The position numbers and the translations under genes are program-made. From Nageia nagi (Eukaryota; Pinophyta): a DNA stretch of 64,000 nucleotides. The notes under the pieces are model-generated. The model saw only the letters and a list, made by a program, of their open reading frames with translations, made no database searches and was not told the DNA's origin. The DNA lies in assembly GCA_050084985.1 (NCBI GenBank), contig JBITNC010000001.1, positions 174,530,001 to 174,594,000 of the forward strand, given 5' to 3'. This document shows, in pieces, positions 35,901-48,200 of the stretch (position 1 is its first letter; each line of letters opens with the position of its first letter).

Positions 35901-36815
35901 GCTAAATTGGCAATCTTGCCTCTATAAGTTTGTCAAGATTTTGATGGGCCAAGAGCCACCAAAGATATGAAGAATGTATAAAGTATAATTTCTCAATTTT
36001 AAATAGACATCTCTTTATTTCATTAGCAATGAAAGTTGAGAAATCATAGCAGATGTGGGCCTCTTTGATATTATAGACCATACATACCATGGATTCATCT
36101 ACTTCAATTTGGGTTTTCTTTCCCAAAATAACTACTAGTGCCTGCAACACTTCTCTATCCCTCTTGTTTTCAAATAGGGCTATCTCATAGCTTGGCCAAA
36201 TTCATATTGCTTTGTTCCCCTAGTATCTCTTATCAATCCATTTTATCATCTCATCTTTATTATCATAGAAATCATTCTTCTCTCTTTTTAAATTGATTTA
36301 TTTTTTCACGTGGAAGGTCTAGTTAGCTAGGATACCAAATGCTTAGAGAATAGAGTCAAGGGAGTAGTCTAGTATCACTTCAAATTTTAAATTTGACTAA
36401 TCTCCCTCCTCTTGGTGCTTGAACATTCCTATCTAATAACATTGCTAGATATGCTTATGTGCAATCAAATACAATAGCTTAGGGCACATGAATGATTCAT
36501 AGGGCACATAATAAGCCAAGCCTTGGTCAATCATGACATCTCTCTTTGAGTGTGCTAATGATTTCCCTTTTCTAGCAACTTCAGGTGTCATGTGTTGTAG
36601 AAGGATATGATTGGGATCAACCCTTCATGTATCAATGTGATTCATTGCCCCCAATTAGTCCAATTCACTCCTATAGCATTTTCAAGATATTCTTCATGCA
36701 TGGCTATCAGGTCAGTATCCACTTGCTCTATTTTAGCTCTAAATAAAGATTGAGAAGTTGCCATGTTGTTAGCACTCTTTTTAGAACCTTTGGTTTGCAT
36801 TTGAGATTGTAATTG
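32990..36815 (-). pseudogene. Extra ORF of the gypsy element, between integrase and 3' LTR
   Basis: A minus-strand coding relic of roughly 1200 codons in the sense of pol. It starts near 36815 (MQLQSQMQTKGSKKSANN) and includes the open piece 35902-36150 (LQALVVILGKKTQIEVDES, FSTFIANEIKRCLFKIEKL). Then come an acidic-basic tract near 34575 (DDDDDESKRKR), a Lys-rich coiled-coil-like stretch near 34080-33880 (DNKIEKLNKKIDQYKKDYS) and a C-terminal part near 33240 (TRYLHARRLENVLIGFKVD). Many TAG/TAA stops lie where Gln would fit. No transmembrane envelope-like pattern is obvious. I do not recognise the protein. Tat and Athila relatives often carry an additional gene at this place, function unknown. 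Plus-strand ORFs here are shadows. Confidence 0.5.
34555..34592. repeat. CAT/ATG trinucleotide microsatellite
   Basis: TCATCATCATCATCACCATC on the plus strand; it encodes the Asp run of the extra ORF on the minus strand. Confidence 0.9.
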
Positions 36816-37261
36816 CATTGTGTAATGTCTTACAACTATCTATCTTCTTACTCTACTCAATTATGTAATATGTAAGCTCTAAAAACTTATATGCTTGAAA
36901 ATGGCTAAGTGTTGAGTTAGAGGGTATGTAGGATGTTTTATTCATCCAAGGTTTTTGAGCCTTCTATTAATGGCAATTAATGTTTGGGGATGTTGAGATC
37001 TATGCACTGTATGGATTGGGCTAGTACAAGTTAGATGAGTTAGTTTGGAGCATGCCAAATTTAACTTGTGGTACTCATGCAATGGTTTGAGAAATTCAAG
37101 GAAATATTTTCTTAAATGTTGCCTTATTTAGCTAACAATTGAGCAATGCATTAACATTAACTCTAGATGATATTGAATCAATGTTGAGTATTAATGGCTA
37201 CTTAATTTCTTGGGAGCTATGTCTAAAATATGTACAAGCTCCTTTTTTTTAAAAAAAAGAA

Positions 37262-37282
37262 ATATATATATATATATATATT
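37262..37282. repeat. TA dinucleotide microsatellite
   Basis: About ten TA units, next to an A/T homopolymer tract (37243-37258), between the extra ORF and the integrase end. Confidence 0.9.
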
Positions 37283-37389
37283 ATGCAATATCTAGTAGGT
37301 GTTAGAAGATCATCTTATTACCCAATAATGTTTCAAATAGATCATGTTAATGGGAATAGGTAATTCTCAAGACCCGATGATGTCTTGCA

Positions 37390-38450
37390 ATCTGAACAAA
37401 TTAGTTTGCATGGCTTGAGTGATGATATAAGGCCCGTTCCATAGAGAATCAAAATTTTTAGTATCTTCTAGGCTTTGCTCTTTTCTCATCCCATTTGAGG
37501 ACAATGTCACCTAGTTCAAACTTCACCTAAGAAGACTTTTTCTTATCAAACTATTTTTTGATAATGTATTGATGATGTTGAAATGATTCATATGCTTTAT
37601 TTTGATCCTCCTCTAATTTTAGGAGTTGATTATACCTAGAATGTAGTGGCTCAAAGTCATGATCCCCCACTTATTACAAGACTTTCAATGCTAGTAACTC
37701 AATGTGTATTGGAAACATAGGTCTTTTACTGTATACTAATACATATGGTGATGTTTTGATTGCTGATTTAATGTTGATTCTATCTACCCATAATGCAAGG
37801 TCCAATTGTGTGTGCCATTATCTAGGATTCTCTTCAATTATTCTTTTGATAATCTAGGTTAAGCTTTTATTACTTGATTTAGCTAACCCATTACCTTACA
37901 AGTAATAATTTGAAGAGAATAACTAGTATATTCCATATTTAGCAATAAGATTTGAAAAGTTACCTCTAATAAATGTTGGCCCATTGTTTGAGATAATAGT
38001 TTGTGGGATACCAAAGCAAGTGATTATCTTTTTTATCATTTCTATCACTGCTTCTTGATATGCATTCTTACATGGCATAAATTTTAACCATCCAGTGAAG
38101 TAATTAGTTCTAGTCAAGATGAACTTATAGCCTACTAAGGAATTTGGATTTATAACACCAATGAAGTCCATACCCCATTGTTGAAAGGGTTCCTTAACTA
38201 CCATAGGTTTTAAAGGCATGGTAGCTTATCTTCTCTTTCCTATGAATCTGTTGCATTTATCATACTCCTAGGCAATATTGAATGAATCTTAAAATATGGT
38301 GGGCTAATAATATCCAACTTGTAATACTTTTGCTACTGTAGTTGGTTCACTGTAATACCTACCAGAGAATCCATAATGAAATTCATACAATATTCGCTGG
38401 GATTCATCATGAGTCGCACATCTTAATAGGGTGTGATCAATTTTTTTTCA
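37390..38450 (-). pseudogene. Gypsy integrase relic
   Basis: Minus strand: an HHCC-side relic (HDESQRILYEFHYGFSG near 38400), then the core in 37923-38219 (PFQQWGMDFIGVINP with the first catalytic Asp, FILTRTNYFTGW, FGIPQTIISNNGPTF where the second Asp is replaced by Asn). A C-terminal part follows near 37570-37440 (KFELGDIVLKWDEKRAKP). Several stops interrupt it. Confidence 0.85.
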
Positions 38451-38594
38451 ATACAAATGGTAATCTATCATGATAAACTTAAGGGAATGCAACTTGAATC
38501 TCCTCCTCTAAAATCTATCCAAAGTTTTGGGATACTTACTAGTTCAAAAATAAAAAATAATTTATTTAATCCAATCACTTTCTTTATTAAGTTG

Positions 38595-40000
38595 TTATTC
38601 ATCCTCTAGAATAATGATCATATGTGAAGCTTCAACTATATTTTCATAGAGAGCTCTACCTCTGATTAGCTTGATTTGCTTAATTTTTGTATCACATTCC
38701 ATTATTTTAGTAATCCAACTAGTCTTTCTTTTACCCAGATCTCCTTGTATAACATAATTTCTTACATCTGAATGGATAATAAATACAAAGATTCTATTAT
38801 GGGAGACATAATGCTTGAATTTTTTTAGTTGCTTCATTATGGAAGACACTTACTTTTCAATAAATGAGTACCTTTGCTAGTGTTGATGAAGTGTTTGGCT
38901 ATGAAATTCAATCAAATGTCCTTTTTTGTTATCATCTTTCTATGTGAGAATTATAGCAATGCTCCTATCTACTCCATATGTGTACTTAATGAAATATTTT
39001 CACATATTAGGATTTTTAAGCATAGGAGCTTTTGTTATAGCCTTCTTAATTTCTTTAAAGGCTAGTTTTGCTTCACTTGACCAAGTGAATATAACATCTT
39101 TCTTTAGCATTGAAGTGATAGGGGATACAATTTTTAAAAAATCATTAATGAATTTTCTAACAAAATTGATCTGAATAAGGAATGATTGCAAAACTTTTTA
39201 TTAGAAGGGAGTGGCAATGCTTCAATATCTTTCACTCTATATGGATCCATCACTAATCCTTCCTTTGAGATAATGTGGCCAAGATTTTTTTGGATAATGT
39301 TCTAGATGATCCTTATATTTTTATATAATATTGTAATATCATTTAGATAGACCAGTATAATTTATTTTATTAGTTCACCAAATGCATGATCCATGGCCCT
39401 TTGAAAAGTAGCTCCCACATTAGAAAGACCAAAAGATATTCTTTGAAAAGAAAATGTCTCCCATTTGATTGTAAATGCAATTTTGTATTGATCTTCATAT
39501 TTCACCAAAATTTGGTTAAATTTTGAGTAACCATCAATCATTGAAAAATAGGAAGCTTTGGCTACTATATGCAAGATCTATTCCATAAGTGGGAGAGGAT
39601 AATTATCTTTGAGAAATACTTGATTCAAATTTTTGAAATCAACACAGAGTTATATTTCTCCACTTTTCTTTTTAATAGGAACTAGATTTGCAACCCAAGA
39701 AGAATGCTTGATAGGATAAATAATTTTTTAATCAAGTAGCTTGATCAATTCTTGTTTCATAGCTTCCTTTATTTTTGGGTTGATTGGCCATTATTTTTGC
39801 TTGTATGGTTTGACATCTAGTTCAAGCTCAATTGTGTGTTAGATGACACTTTTATCATATGTCTTAAGATCATCATAAGTTTAGGTAATTTATTTAGAAA
39901 AATCATAATCAATTTGAGACATAACAACTTTTTCTTCATCACAACACTCTGAACCAACTTTTATATGTTTACTAAGTTCTATCTCTAGCTCAACATAATT
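38595..40000 (-). pseudogene. Gypsy reverse transcriptase and RNase H relic
   Basis: Minus strand: thumb-to-palm motifs KPYKQK, LVPIKKKSGEI, LCVDFKNLNQV (39640), the piece 39362-39574 (ASYFSMIDGYSKFNQI, TFSFQRISFGLSNVGATFQR) and the catalytic box YLNDITIL where YLDD is expected, so one catalytic Asp is lost. The connection and RNase H region follows in 39000-39191 (VRKFINDFLKIVSPI, FTWSSEAKLAFKEIKKAI) and 38595-38849. Frameshifted throughout. Confidence 0.85.
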
Positions 40001-40199
40001 CTCCTTTTGGACATCTTCTGAATCAAATAGTCTTTTGAAAAAGAGTAATCCTTTTGGTATAATATTATTTTTGAGTTGAATAACATCTAATTATTGAAAA
40101 TAATAGGTAATTCATGAATATCAAAAGTGTGATCCACTACTTCATCTAAGAGGAAGTTCATAATATGCTCATCGGATTCAAATACTTACTAGAAAGTTA

Positions 40200-40644
40200 C
40201 AGCATCATGTACTAAAGGCCTACATTGAACTTTGACTCTAAGAGCTCCTCTCTTATAATGAGTAGAATTATATCATGCCTTGCTTCTTGCAAATGCATTA
40301 GCTATTTGGTTTTACCTTCTAAGAATATATATAAAATTGATAGCCAAGAATGAATCTAATAAATTCTAAACTCTATTCTTGTAGGTCTTCAAATAATGGT
40401 GTTTTGCACTAATCTAGTTTTTGACTTACTTCATAACTAGTTTTGAATCACCATGGATAATTAGGCATATAATGCCTATACTAATTACTTTAGATAACCC
40501 TAAATAAAAGGCTTCATACTTAACAACATTATTTGTACAAGTCCATGTGAATCTAAAGGAGAATCTTTTCATATGTCCCTCTAGAGATTTCAATACAACT
40601 CTAGCTCCACATCCATGCTTACATCTAGATCCATCAAAGTACAT
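40200..40644 (-). pseudogene. Additional RNase H domain, upstream of reverse transcriptase
   Basis: Minus strand: MYFDGSRCKHGCGARVVL (first catalytic Asp), TNNVVKYEAFYLGLSKV (Glu of KYEA), IIHGDSKLVMK (Asp of GDS), then AKHHYLKTYKNRV and a QIADALARS-like tail. This is the type I (archaeal-like) RNase H fold found as a second RNase H in some plant gypsy elements. Its three visible acids are kept although stops follow. It stands between protease and reverse transcriptase. Confidence 0.75.
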
Positions 40645-40928
40645 TATCCATATCTCATATTCTTTTTTAGTTGTGATTGATATTAGCTAAGTATCTTCAT
40701 ATTAATAATAATTACCCATGCTAGCATATGTACCTAATAATTTTAATCATTTTCTAAAAGAACTTTAGTTGTTAGTAGTGATTCTCTTAGTGTGTTCTTT
40801 TCAAATATTTCCATAGGCTAGGGACCATTTAAATAGTTTCATTCTATGATCTTATTAAGATGAACACTTTTGGTGCCCTCATTTAAAATTTTTACTTGTT
40901 TTTCTTGGAAAGGAAGTAGAAGATGAGT

Positions 40929-41198
40929 TTAGTCTAAAGCTAAGTACCCTCCCAATTTAGCATTGAATTCTCTGGAAAGGCATATTCCAAATAAAGGTGG
41001 AAGATCAACCACAATGATATCTTGGATAACACAAATGTTAGGGAATGCATTCAAAGTTATTGCTTTAGTAATACAAACAACATATACAAAAGAAAAATCT
41101 AATTGTATGACACCATAAATACATCTTATAATATATAATTTTATTTCATTTGCAATAGCTTTAGGGATCACAATTATTATAGCTTCGGTATCTATCAT
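40929..41198 (-). pseudogene. Gypsy protease relic
   Basis: Minus strand: MIDTEAIIIVIPKAIANEIK, where the active-site DTGA has become DTEA, then IVVDLPPLFGICLSREFNAK and LGGYLALD. The FGxxLSR ... KLGG segment is typical of the protease C-terminal side in this gypsy group. Confidence 0.7.
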
Positions 41199-41299
41199 AT
41201 AGTAATTTACTACCCAACCTTATAATCTTAGGAATAGATATAATGGTGGAGATCTTCTTATACCTATTGGAGTAGCAAAAACATCATCAGATATTGCAA

Positions 41300-43297
41300 A
41301 TATATGATTTCCTTCATTTACCTTCTTTTTACTATTCCTTAATTTCAAAGCTTCTTGCAAAAGATCTAACTAACCTGGTATCTTTAATGCATCAAACATA
41401 GCCATCTTAGAAGAAGTTTTCTTTAGTTCTTCCATAATATTGTACAGAGCATATGGATAAACTTACTTGATTCTTCTTATTGGTGTGTTTTGAATTGTTG
41501 AATGGCCTTTTCTTTATGATAATTAGTAATAAAAGGATACCTCATGTACTAGGTCTCTCCTTCTTTGGGACTTCTTTTTTGAATGCAATAGGGTTTGTTT
41601 TAGTCAGGACATTAGTACCCAAATTTTGAGAAAAATTACTTGGATTTGCTAGCAATTGATATTGTTGATTCTAAGGTTGGACTAAGGGAGCCTTAACTTC
41701 CTTAAGTTTAGGTTGTACTAGAATAGATGCTTGATCTTATTGATTAACTTAAGGTTATTATGGAACTATTGAAGAAGTAGCTCTAGTTTGAACATAATTG
41801 ACTTGTTCTCCAGCATATCTTAGAAGTCAAAAATTTACCATTATGAGATTAGTAGTAGGATCTAATGCAAGTTCCACCATCTAGTTAGAATGTAATCCTA
41901 AATACTGATGTTGATAAACCACACATAAATCTAGAAAATGAAGAATTGAACATGATGAACACCATTCTATAATGCCCAAAGTAACACTTTCTATAGAATT
42001 TATAATAATAGCATTTTTAATTATTTTGGGGATGCTTGACTATTCTAGCTAGTTCACCTTGGGTTAGAATCTAGGTTAATACTTGTTATCATATCTTCTA
42101 TAATTAAAACCTTGATTCTACCTTTCTTGCAAAGTGAACTTATTGGTAAGGTTCCTAATAGTTACTCCTAGCTACCCTATTCTTTTCTCTTTTTGAAATT
42201 TATCATCATTACTAGCACTAGTAGATGCAGGAGTAGGTAATGTTGGTACCTAATTTTGGATAATAGGTTTGGGAGGAGGTGGTAAGGCTAAAACTTCAAG
42301 GTAAGTAATTTGTGGAACTTGTTTAGAAGATAAGTTAGGAAATAAAGGAATAATGGTTTTATGCTACATTTTTCCAAAGGATACCAAGGTATGCTCAAAA
42401 TTTTTCAATATCTAGTAAACATCTGGGAAGGTATTACCTGACATAACAATCAACATATTAAGGTCTAGGAGAAAGGTCATCCTATAATACACTAGGTGTT
42501 GTGCATTTGTTGGTCTAGTCCTTATTGGGATAGATTTCCATGTTCTCTCAAATCTAATATTATAATCATCAATGGTCTCATGAGGATGTCTTTTGATACA
42601 TGATATTAGGCTATTAAATGTACTATTATCATCATCTATAGCAAATCTTTTAATTAAATCCTAACACAACTCTCTCCATGAATTTATAGATTAGGGGGTG
42701 AGAGTTCTAAACCATTCAACTGGTTTACCTTTGAAAGAGTGTGATAATAACTTGGTCATCATGGTTTCATTAGTGATATAAAATCTAGAAGCCAATAAAG
42801 ATACATCTAATAATGTTTATATGTTGTCTTTCCATACCCATCATATTTTAGTAAAACTTTGAATGCTGCTTGAGGTATAGCAGGGGAGTTAGCAGGAACA
42901 ACTAAAGGATGACCATTATTCTAAGTAGGAAAGTTTATTGGCTAAGCCATGCTTGGTGTATGAGTAGCAAGTGAAGTATTATTTGAGGTTGAATCAAATA
43001 TGATTGATAGTGGAATTTCCCTTAATGGAACCACTAGGGACACAACCTAGGAATTCTTTCACCAAGTCCTCTTATGAGAAACTGATAGCTCTAAGAATAT
43101 AAGCTATTAAGGGAATTTTTGGTACTACTTCTAGTAATTCTACATTTTGGAGGTGCCAAGGTCAAATGTTGATTGGTTGATAGCATATTCACTAATATGG
43201 TTAAAAATAACCTTATAATATTTGAAGGATCCAATTAATAGCCCACTAGACATGGCTATCTGGCCTATCTACACCCACTAAATATGGAATTTAGTTC
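41300..43297 (-). pseudogene. Gypsy gag relic
   Basis: Minus strand: a variable N-terminal part, then the capsid core near 42730-42450 (PVEWFRTLTP, SINSWRELC, DLIKRFAIDDDNSTF, DDYNIRFERTWKSIP) typical of retrotrans_gag. A linker follows, then AMFDALKIPG and LDLLQEALKLRNS near 41410-41340. The frame is broken by TAA and TAG where Gln fits. Confidence 0.75.
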
Positions 43298-43321
43298 ATG
43301 TCCCATCAAGCATGCCAAAAA
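43297..43321 (-). other. Primer-binding site of the gypsy element
   Basis: Minus strand directly after the 5' LTR: TTTTTGGCATGCTTGATGGG, close to the TGGCGCCGTTGCCGGGGA-type site common in plant gypsy elements; the differences are mostly C to T or G to A. Confidence 0.6.
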
Positions 43322-45023
43322 TGAAAGTTTTTACTATTGATCAATATAGTGTAACCTCAAAGGGTTTAGTCTAGTCAAGTTCTCCATTACTTACAATGGT
43401 AGGTTCTTTAAGAGAGAAAAAGGTGGTGGGGATGCACTCATGTTGGTTTTCTACTTAATATTTAGATTATAGGCTAGTTATTATTTATTATGAAGGTTTA
43501 AAGTAATAAGAAAGAGATAAAAAGGTAAAAATCTACAAGGAAAAGATAATAAAATTGAAGTAAAACTTAAAACAAGAAATGTACAACCCGAGCATTATAG
43601 CACAAGCAACAATCCATAGCCAAGATTAAGAATAGCAAGCTATCTTACCCTTGGGGTCTTGCAATTATAATACACAACCATAATTTTGAAAAAACATCTC
43701 ACACATAACATTCACAAAAGCAATAAATAGCCACTTGCTGTAATAGGGCAAAGCATTATCTATTTGTATTATCATATGTGAAAGTATCTTACAAATTTGG
43801 GTAAATTTGCTAAAATGTTTAACCTTTTTCATTTCTAAGAGTTTATCATTTATATATTTTTCTCCCTAGTTAGGTGGTTGTAACTCATTAATAAAACATA
43901 ATTACTCATCTTGAATGAAGCAATTCAAGCAAAAATATTCACAATAAATACTATAACTATGTTAGATTACACAATGAATAAGTACCAACAACATGACTAT
44001 CTAGGAATTTGCAATTTTTAAATAGTCATGTCTATAGAGCTATAATCTTTCTAACATGTCACTGAATAATCCTTCTTTGGCCCTATAGTTGATTGAAGAT
44101 GGCACTATAGCTGATTAACTAAGTACTTATCTGCAACTTGATAGGTATGATTTGGTACTATGCTTTGTTAATAGCTATCTGCTTCTCTATAACTATTGAT
44201 GATCCATACTATAGATGTGAATGAATAGAGTAATGGGGTTTCATGATCAATGTATCAACTTATTTTGAGAAGAAACTACCACTCTTATATGGAAATGAGT
44301 TGAAGTCAACACATTAATAGGGCCTTAGGGGTTTAACACTTAAGATCAAGTGGACCCAGGTGTTACTTCTTACCCATTACCCTTACCTCAGTCTGGTGGG
44401 TTCTATTTCCTTACTTCGGGCTTTATTGATGATCTAGCTCTTTCAATACCTACTAATTTTAGCCAAAAATTATGACATAATTACTCAAAATTAGTAATAT
44501 TTGTTTGATATCTTCATGAATCATCACCCATCATTACTTATTTTGGGACCCATTGATTCTAGCCATAATTTGTGACATCATCACTCAAAATCGATAGGAT
44601 TTGTTTGATATTTTAGAATTGCATTTACAATAACTATAGTACACTTTGTATTTACATAACTCTAGTACACTTTGTATTTACATAACTCTAGTACACTTTG
44701 TATTTACACAAATCCCAAAAATTTTATATTTACACAACTCTTAAACACTTTGTATGTATATAACTCCCAAACACTTTGTATTTACACAAATCCTAGATAG
44801 TTTGCCAAGAAATTTACAAAGCAAAATATCTAAGATAAAGACTTGCACATACAATAGCCAATTGTTAAGAACACCTATAACTCTTCAAATTAAGTGCTTA
44901 TAGAAGATTAAAATTTCATGTTAAAGGGAATAGAATTGGAATATAAAGAATTTGTGAAAATAAGGAAGAAATAAAATAATGATAGTATTACCCCAACTTA
45001 GAGTGCAATTATGAAGGAATACA
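43322..45023 (-). repeat. Gypsy 5' LTR
   Basis: Pairs with 31335-32983. On the plus strand it ends GAAGGAATACA. Confidence 0.85.
44630..44800. repeat. LTR minisatellite, right copy (26-27 bp unit)
   Basis: About seven units of the type CACTTTGTATTTACATAACT plus CTAGTA; three of them are nearly identical, suggesting recent expansion. Confidence 0.85.
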
Positions 45024-45239
45024 TTAACCATAACTGGTTTCACTATAAGTATAGTCGATTAACATTGAGTTGACATGTGAGCCTTCATGCTAATCAATAT
45101 GTGCCACCAAACACATATTGATTCCTCACATAGTGATAACAAAAATAAAATGTACCATGAGTTCCTCACATAGAGAGAACTAACCATGAAGTTGTACATT
45201 TATATCAACACTATACAACAAAAATAGCCTCATAGGGAT

Positions 45240-48200
45240 GAAGGTATTATCACAAACATGAATTTAATATAGAAATTCAAACTTCACTCCCCCTTGAGGC
45301 AAATTTCACTATCATAAGAAAATTTCAAAGTGTACACAACAAAGTTTCTAAAGTGGCTAGTGAATAGATCAGGAGAGTCAAAGTCAGATGAATAGAGCTA
45401 TAGTTATTTCATCAAGAATTTTCTTCTTGATACAATGTGCTTAGATTTATGATGCAATATAATTCATCACTTAATATGTTAAGCCCATACTTATAGTCAC
45501 CTAATGAGAAATGTATAAAAAAGTATACAAGAAAAAATAAAGTTCTCAACTAATTTAATAATAAGGAAGGAGTTACAATGGATTCACCATGAATTCAACC
45601 TTTACTCTCTTTGTGAAGGAAACTTCACCAACCCAATAGAATCTCTAAGCTTATAGAACTAGGCTTCAGAAGGGGTCTTGGTGAACCAATAAGTAGATTT
45701 TAGGACTAATGGACAATACTACAAGTGTAGAAGACCATCTAGAACCTTTTTTTGATGAAGTGGGATTTGATTTCTATATGCTTTATTATATGATGGAAAA
45801 CAAGATTCTTTTCCAAAGAAATAGTTGACTAATTATCTAAATAAATTTGAGATGTATGAACTTTCTCATACCTAATCTCTTTTAAAATATACCTCAACTA
45901 AATGGCTTCTCAAGCTACAAATGACATTGCATGATATTCAACCTCTATGGTAGAGAGAGTAGTAGTAGGGTACTTATTGAAATTCCAAGAGATAGCACCT
46001 AAACTAATGCTAAACACATAAATAGAGGTTGATTTTCTATCATCTCTATCTTCCCAATAATCAAAATTCGAGAATCCTAAGAGAACAAATGAGAGCAACT
46101 TGTCATACTTGAGAGCAAGATCCTTAGTGCTTGAAATATACTTCAAAATTTGTTTAACTATATTGAGGTGCTCAACATATGACTTTTACATAAAAAGAGC
46201 CAACAAATTCATGAAAAAAGCAATAGCTAGCCTAGAGATAGTCAAATAAAGAAGACTACCAATTAGTTTGTTGTAAGTTGTAGCATCTACCAACTGAGAG
46301 TTAGAACTAAGAGACAAAGTGATTCCATGAGAGACTAGGATTGTAGTAGGTTTACACTTCTCTATTCCAAAATTTTGCAAGATATTTAAAATATACAAGG
46401 ATTGACTAAGATAAGTACAATCCTTGTATTGATACACTTGCATACCAAGGTAGTAGTGCAATAGACCAAGGTCAATCATTTAATTTTTTTTTTTTTATGT
46501 TTAGATATGCAATCTTGTATGAGGAATATATTATTCCTTATAATAAACAAATCATCCACATAGAGAATAATCAAGATCAAGTATTGTCTTTGATTAAAGA
46601 CATAAAGATTTATATCAAAGAAGCATTTATAAAACCAAATGTCCTCAAAGAATCTTGAAATCTTTTTGTACCAAGATCGAGTTTCTTACTTAAGTCCATA
46701 TAAATACTTCTTTAGGTTATAAATAAAATATTATTTACCTTCCATAACAAATCCTTCTAGTTGGTTCATGTATATTTCCATATATAAATATTATTGTGTT
46801 GAAAAACTTTCCATCCCTAAGATGCTGAAAGAGCAAGGATTTCTCTGATAGTAGACATCTTTTCCACTGGATCAAAGGTTTCCTCATAATCAACTTTGTA
46901 TTTTTGAAAAAAGTCCTTAGCTACCAACTTATCTTTGTATTTCTCAATTTATCCAATTGAATTATATTTGACCTTGTAAACCCATTTCTTACTAATTATA
47001 TTGCATTCATTAGGATAAGGAATCAAATACCAAGTTTGATTTTTCATTAGAGCCTTATACTCCACATTCATAGCATTCATACAACACTCATGATTTGAAG
47101 CTTCTTTGAAAGATGATGGCTAATCATTACTATCAATTTTAAAAAATAAGGATTTATTCATAGTCATAATTATTATTATCCTTTGTGTTGGAGAGATTTG
47201 TTCCTTAGGTGATAATCCACACTAATATCCATCCAATTAGGTGCAATTGAAGAATCATCACTCTCATCAAGGTTCTCATAAGAAGTGGATTCTTTAATAA
47301 GTTCATTGAAGTTTACATCCCTTGACACAAAGACTACTTTGGAAGAAGGTTGGTATAGCCTATATCCTCTATGCTAATTTTTATAGCCTACACATTTTTT
47401 AGATCTCTTATCTAGCTTCTTTATTTTCTTAGAAAGAATAAAGGCATAAGCATCACAACCAAGACCCTAAAGTGAGAGATGTTAGGTTTCTTTCCTTTCC
47501 ATGCATCATAAAAAGTTTTACCTTCAACTACTTTTGTAGGATACCTATTTAAGATGTAGATTATAGTATTTAGAGCTTCACCTTATAAGAAGATAAGAAG
47601 ATCTACAAATATACATCTAGCCATTTTTTGAATGGTTTTATTCTTCCATTTAGCTACACCATTTTGCTAAGGAGTGTAAGGGATTTTAAACTACCTCTTG
47701 ATTCTATACTTGGTATAATAATTATTGAATTCATTGCTATTATACTCATCCCCATTATCATATCTCAACATCTTGATTTTGAATCTAGATTGATTTTCTA
47801 CCAAGGATTTGAAATCTTTGAATCTATCAAAGATTTGATCCTTGTTCTCTATAAGATAACCAAATGTTATCTTATTGTAGTCACCAATAAAGGTTAAGAC
47901 ATAAGATGCTCCCCTAAGAGACTTAGTTAGAAATGGACCCATCAAATCTGGATGCACAAGTTGAAGAGGTTGAGTTTCTCTAGTTGCCTTATCTTTTAGA
48001 ATTTTTTTTATATTCATTTTACCTAGAATACACTTCTCACAAATACCAATTGTAGGTGATATTGAAGGAAAACCTTCTAAAATATCATGATATTTCATAA
48101 TTTGAATGTTCTTATGAAATGTTTTAAAATTATCTTTTGGAAATTATCACCTATCATAATTGCATCTTTTCTATACTTATGAAAGTTTTAAAAATTATCT

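Larger units (their letters stand above)
31335..45023 (-). mobile_element. Ty3/gypsy element with second RNase H and extra ORF (13.7 kb, dead)
   Basis: LTRs 31335-32983 and 43322-45023 (about 1.65 and 1.70 kb) begin TGTATTCC on the minus strand. A primer-binding site lies directly inside the right LTR. Minus-strand order: gag, protease, extra RNase H, reverse transcriptase with its own RNase H, integrase, then a long extra coding region before the 3' LTR. Long LTRs, the GGC-type primer-binding site, dual RNase H and an added 3' ORF are features of the plant Tat-related gypsy groups. No clear target duplication was found. It interrupts copia-2 just after its coding region, so it is the younger insertion. 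Confidence 0.85.

Noticed and set aside
47628-47897. 89-codon plus-strand ORF
   Set aside because: Antisense shadow of the copia-2 integrase at 47691-48098.
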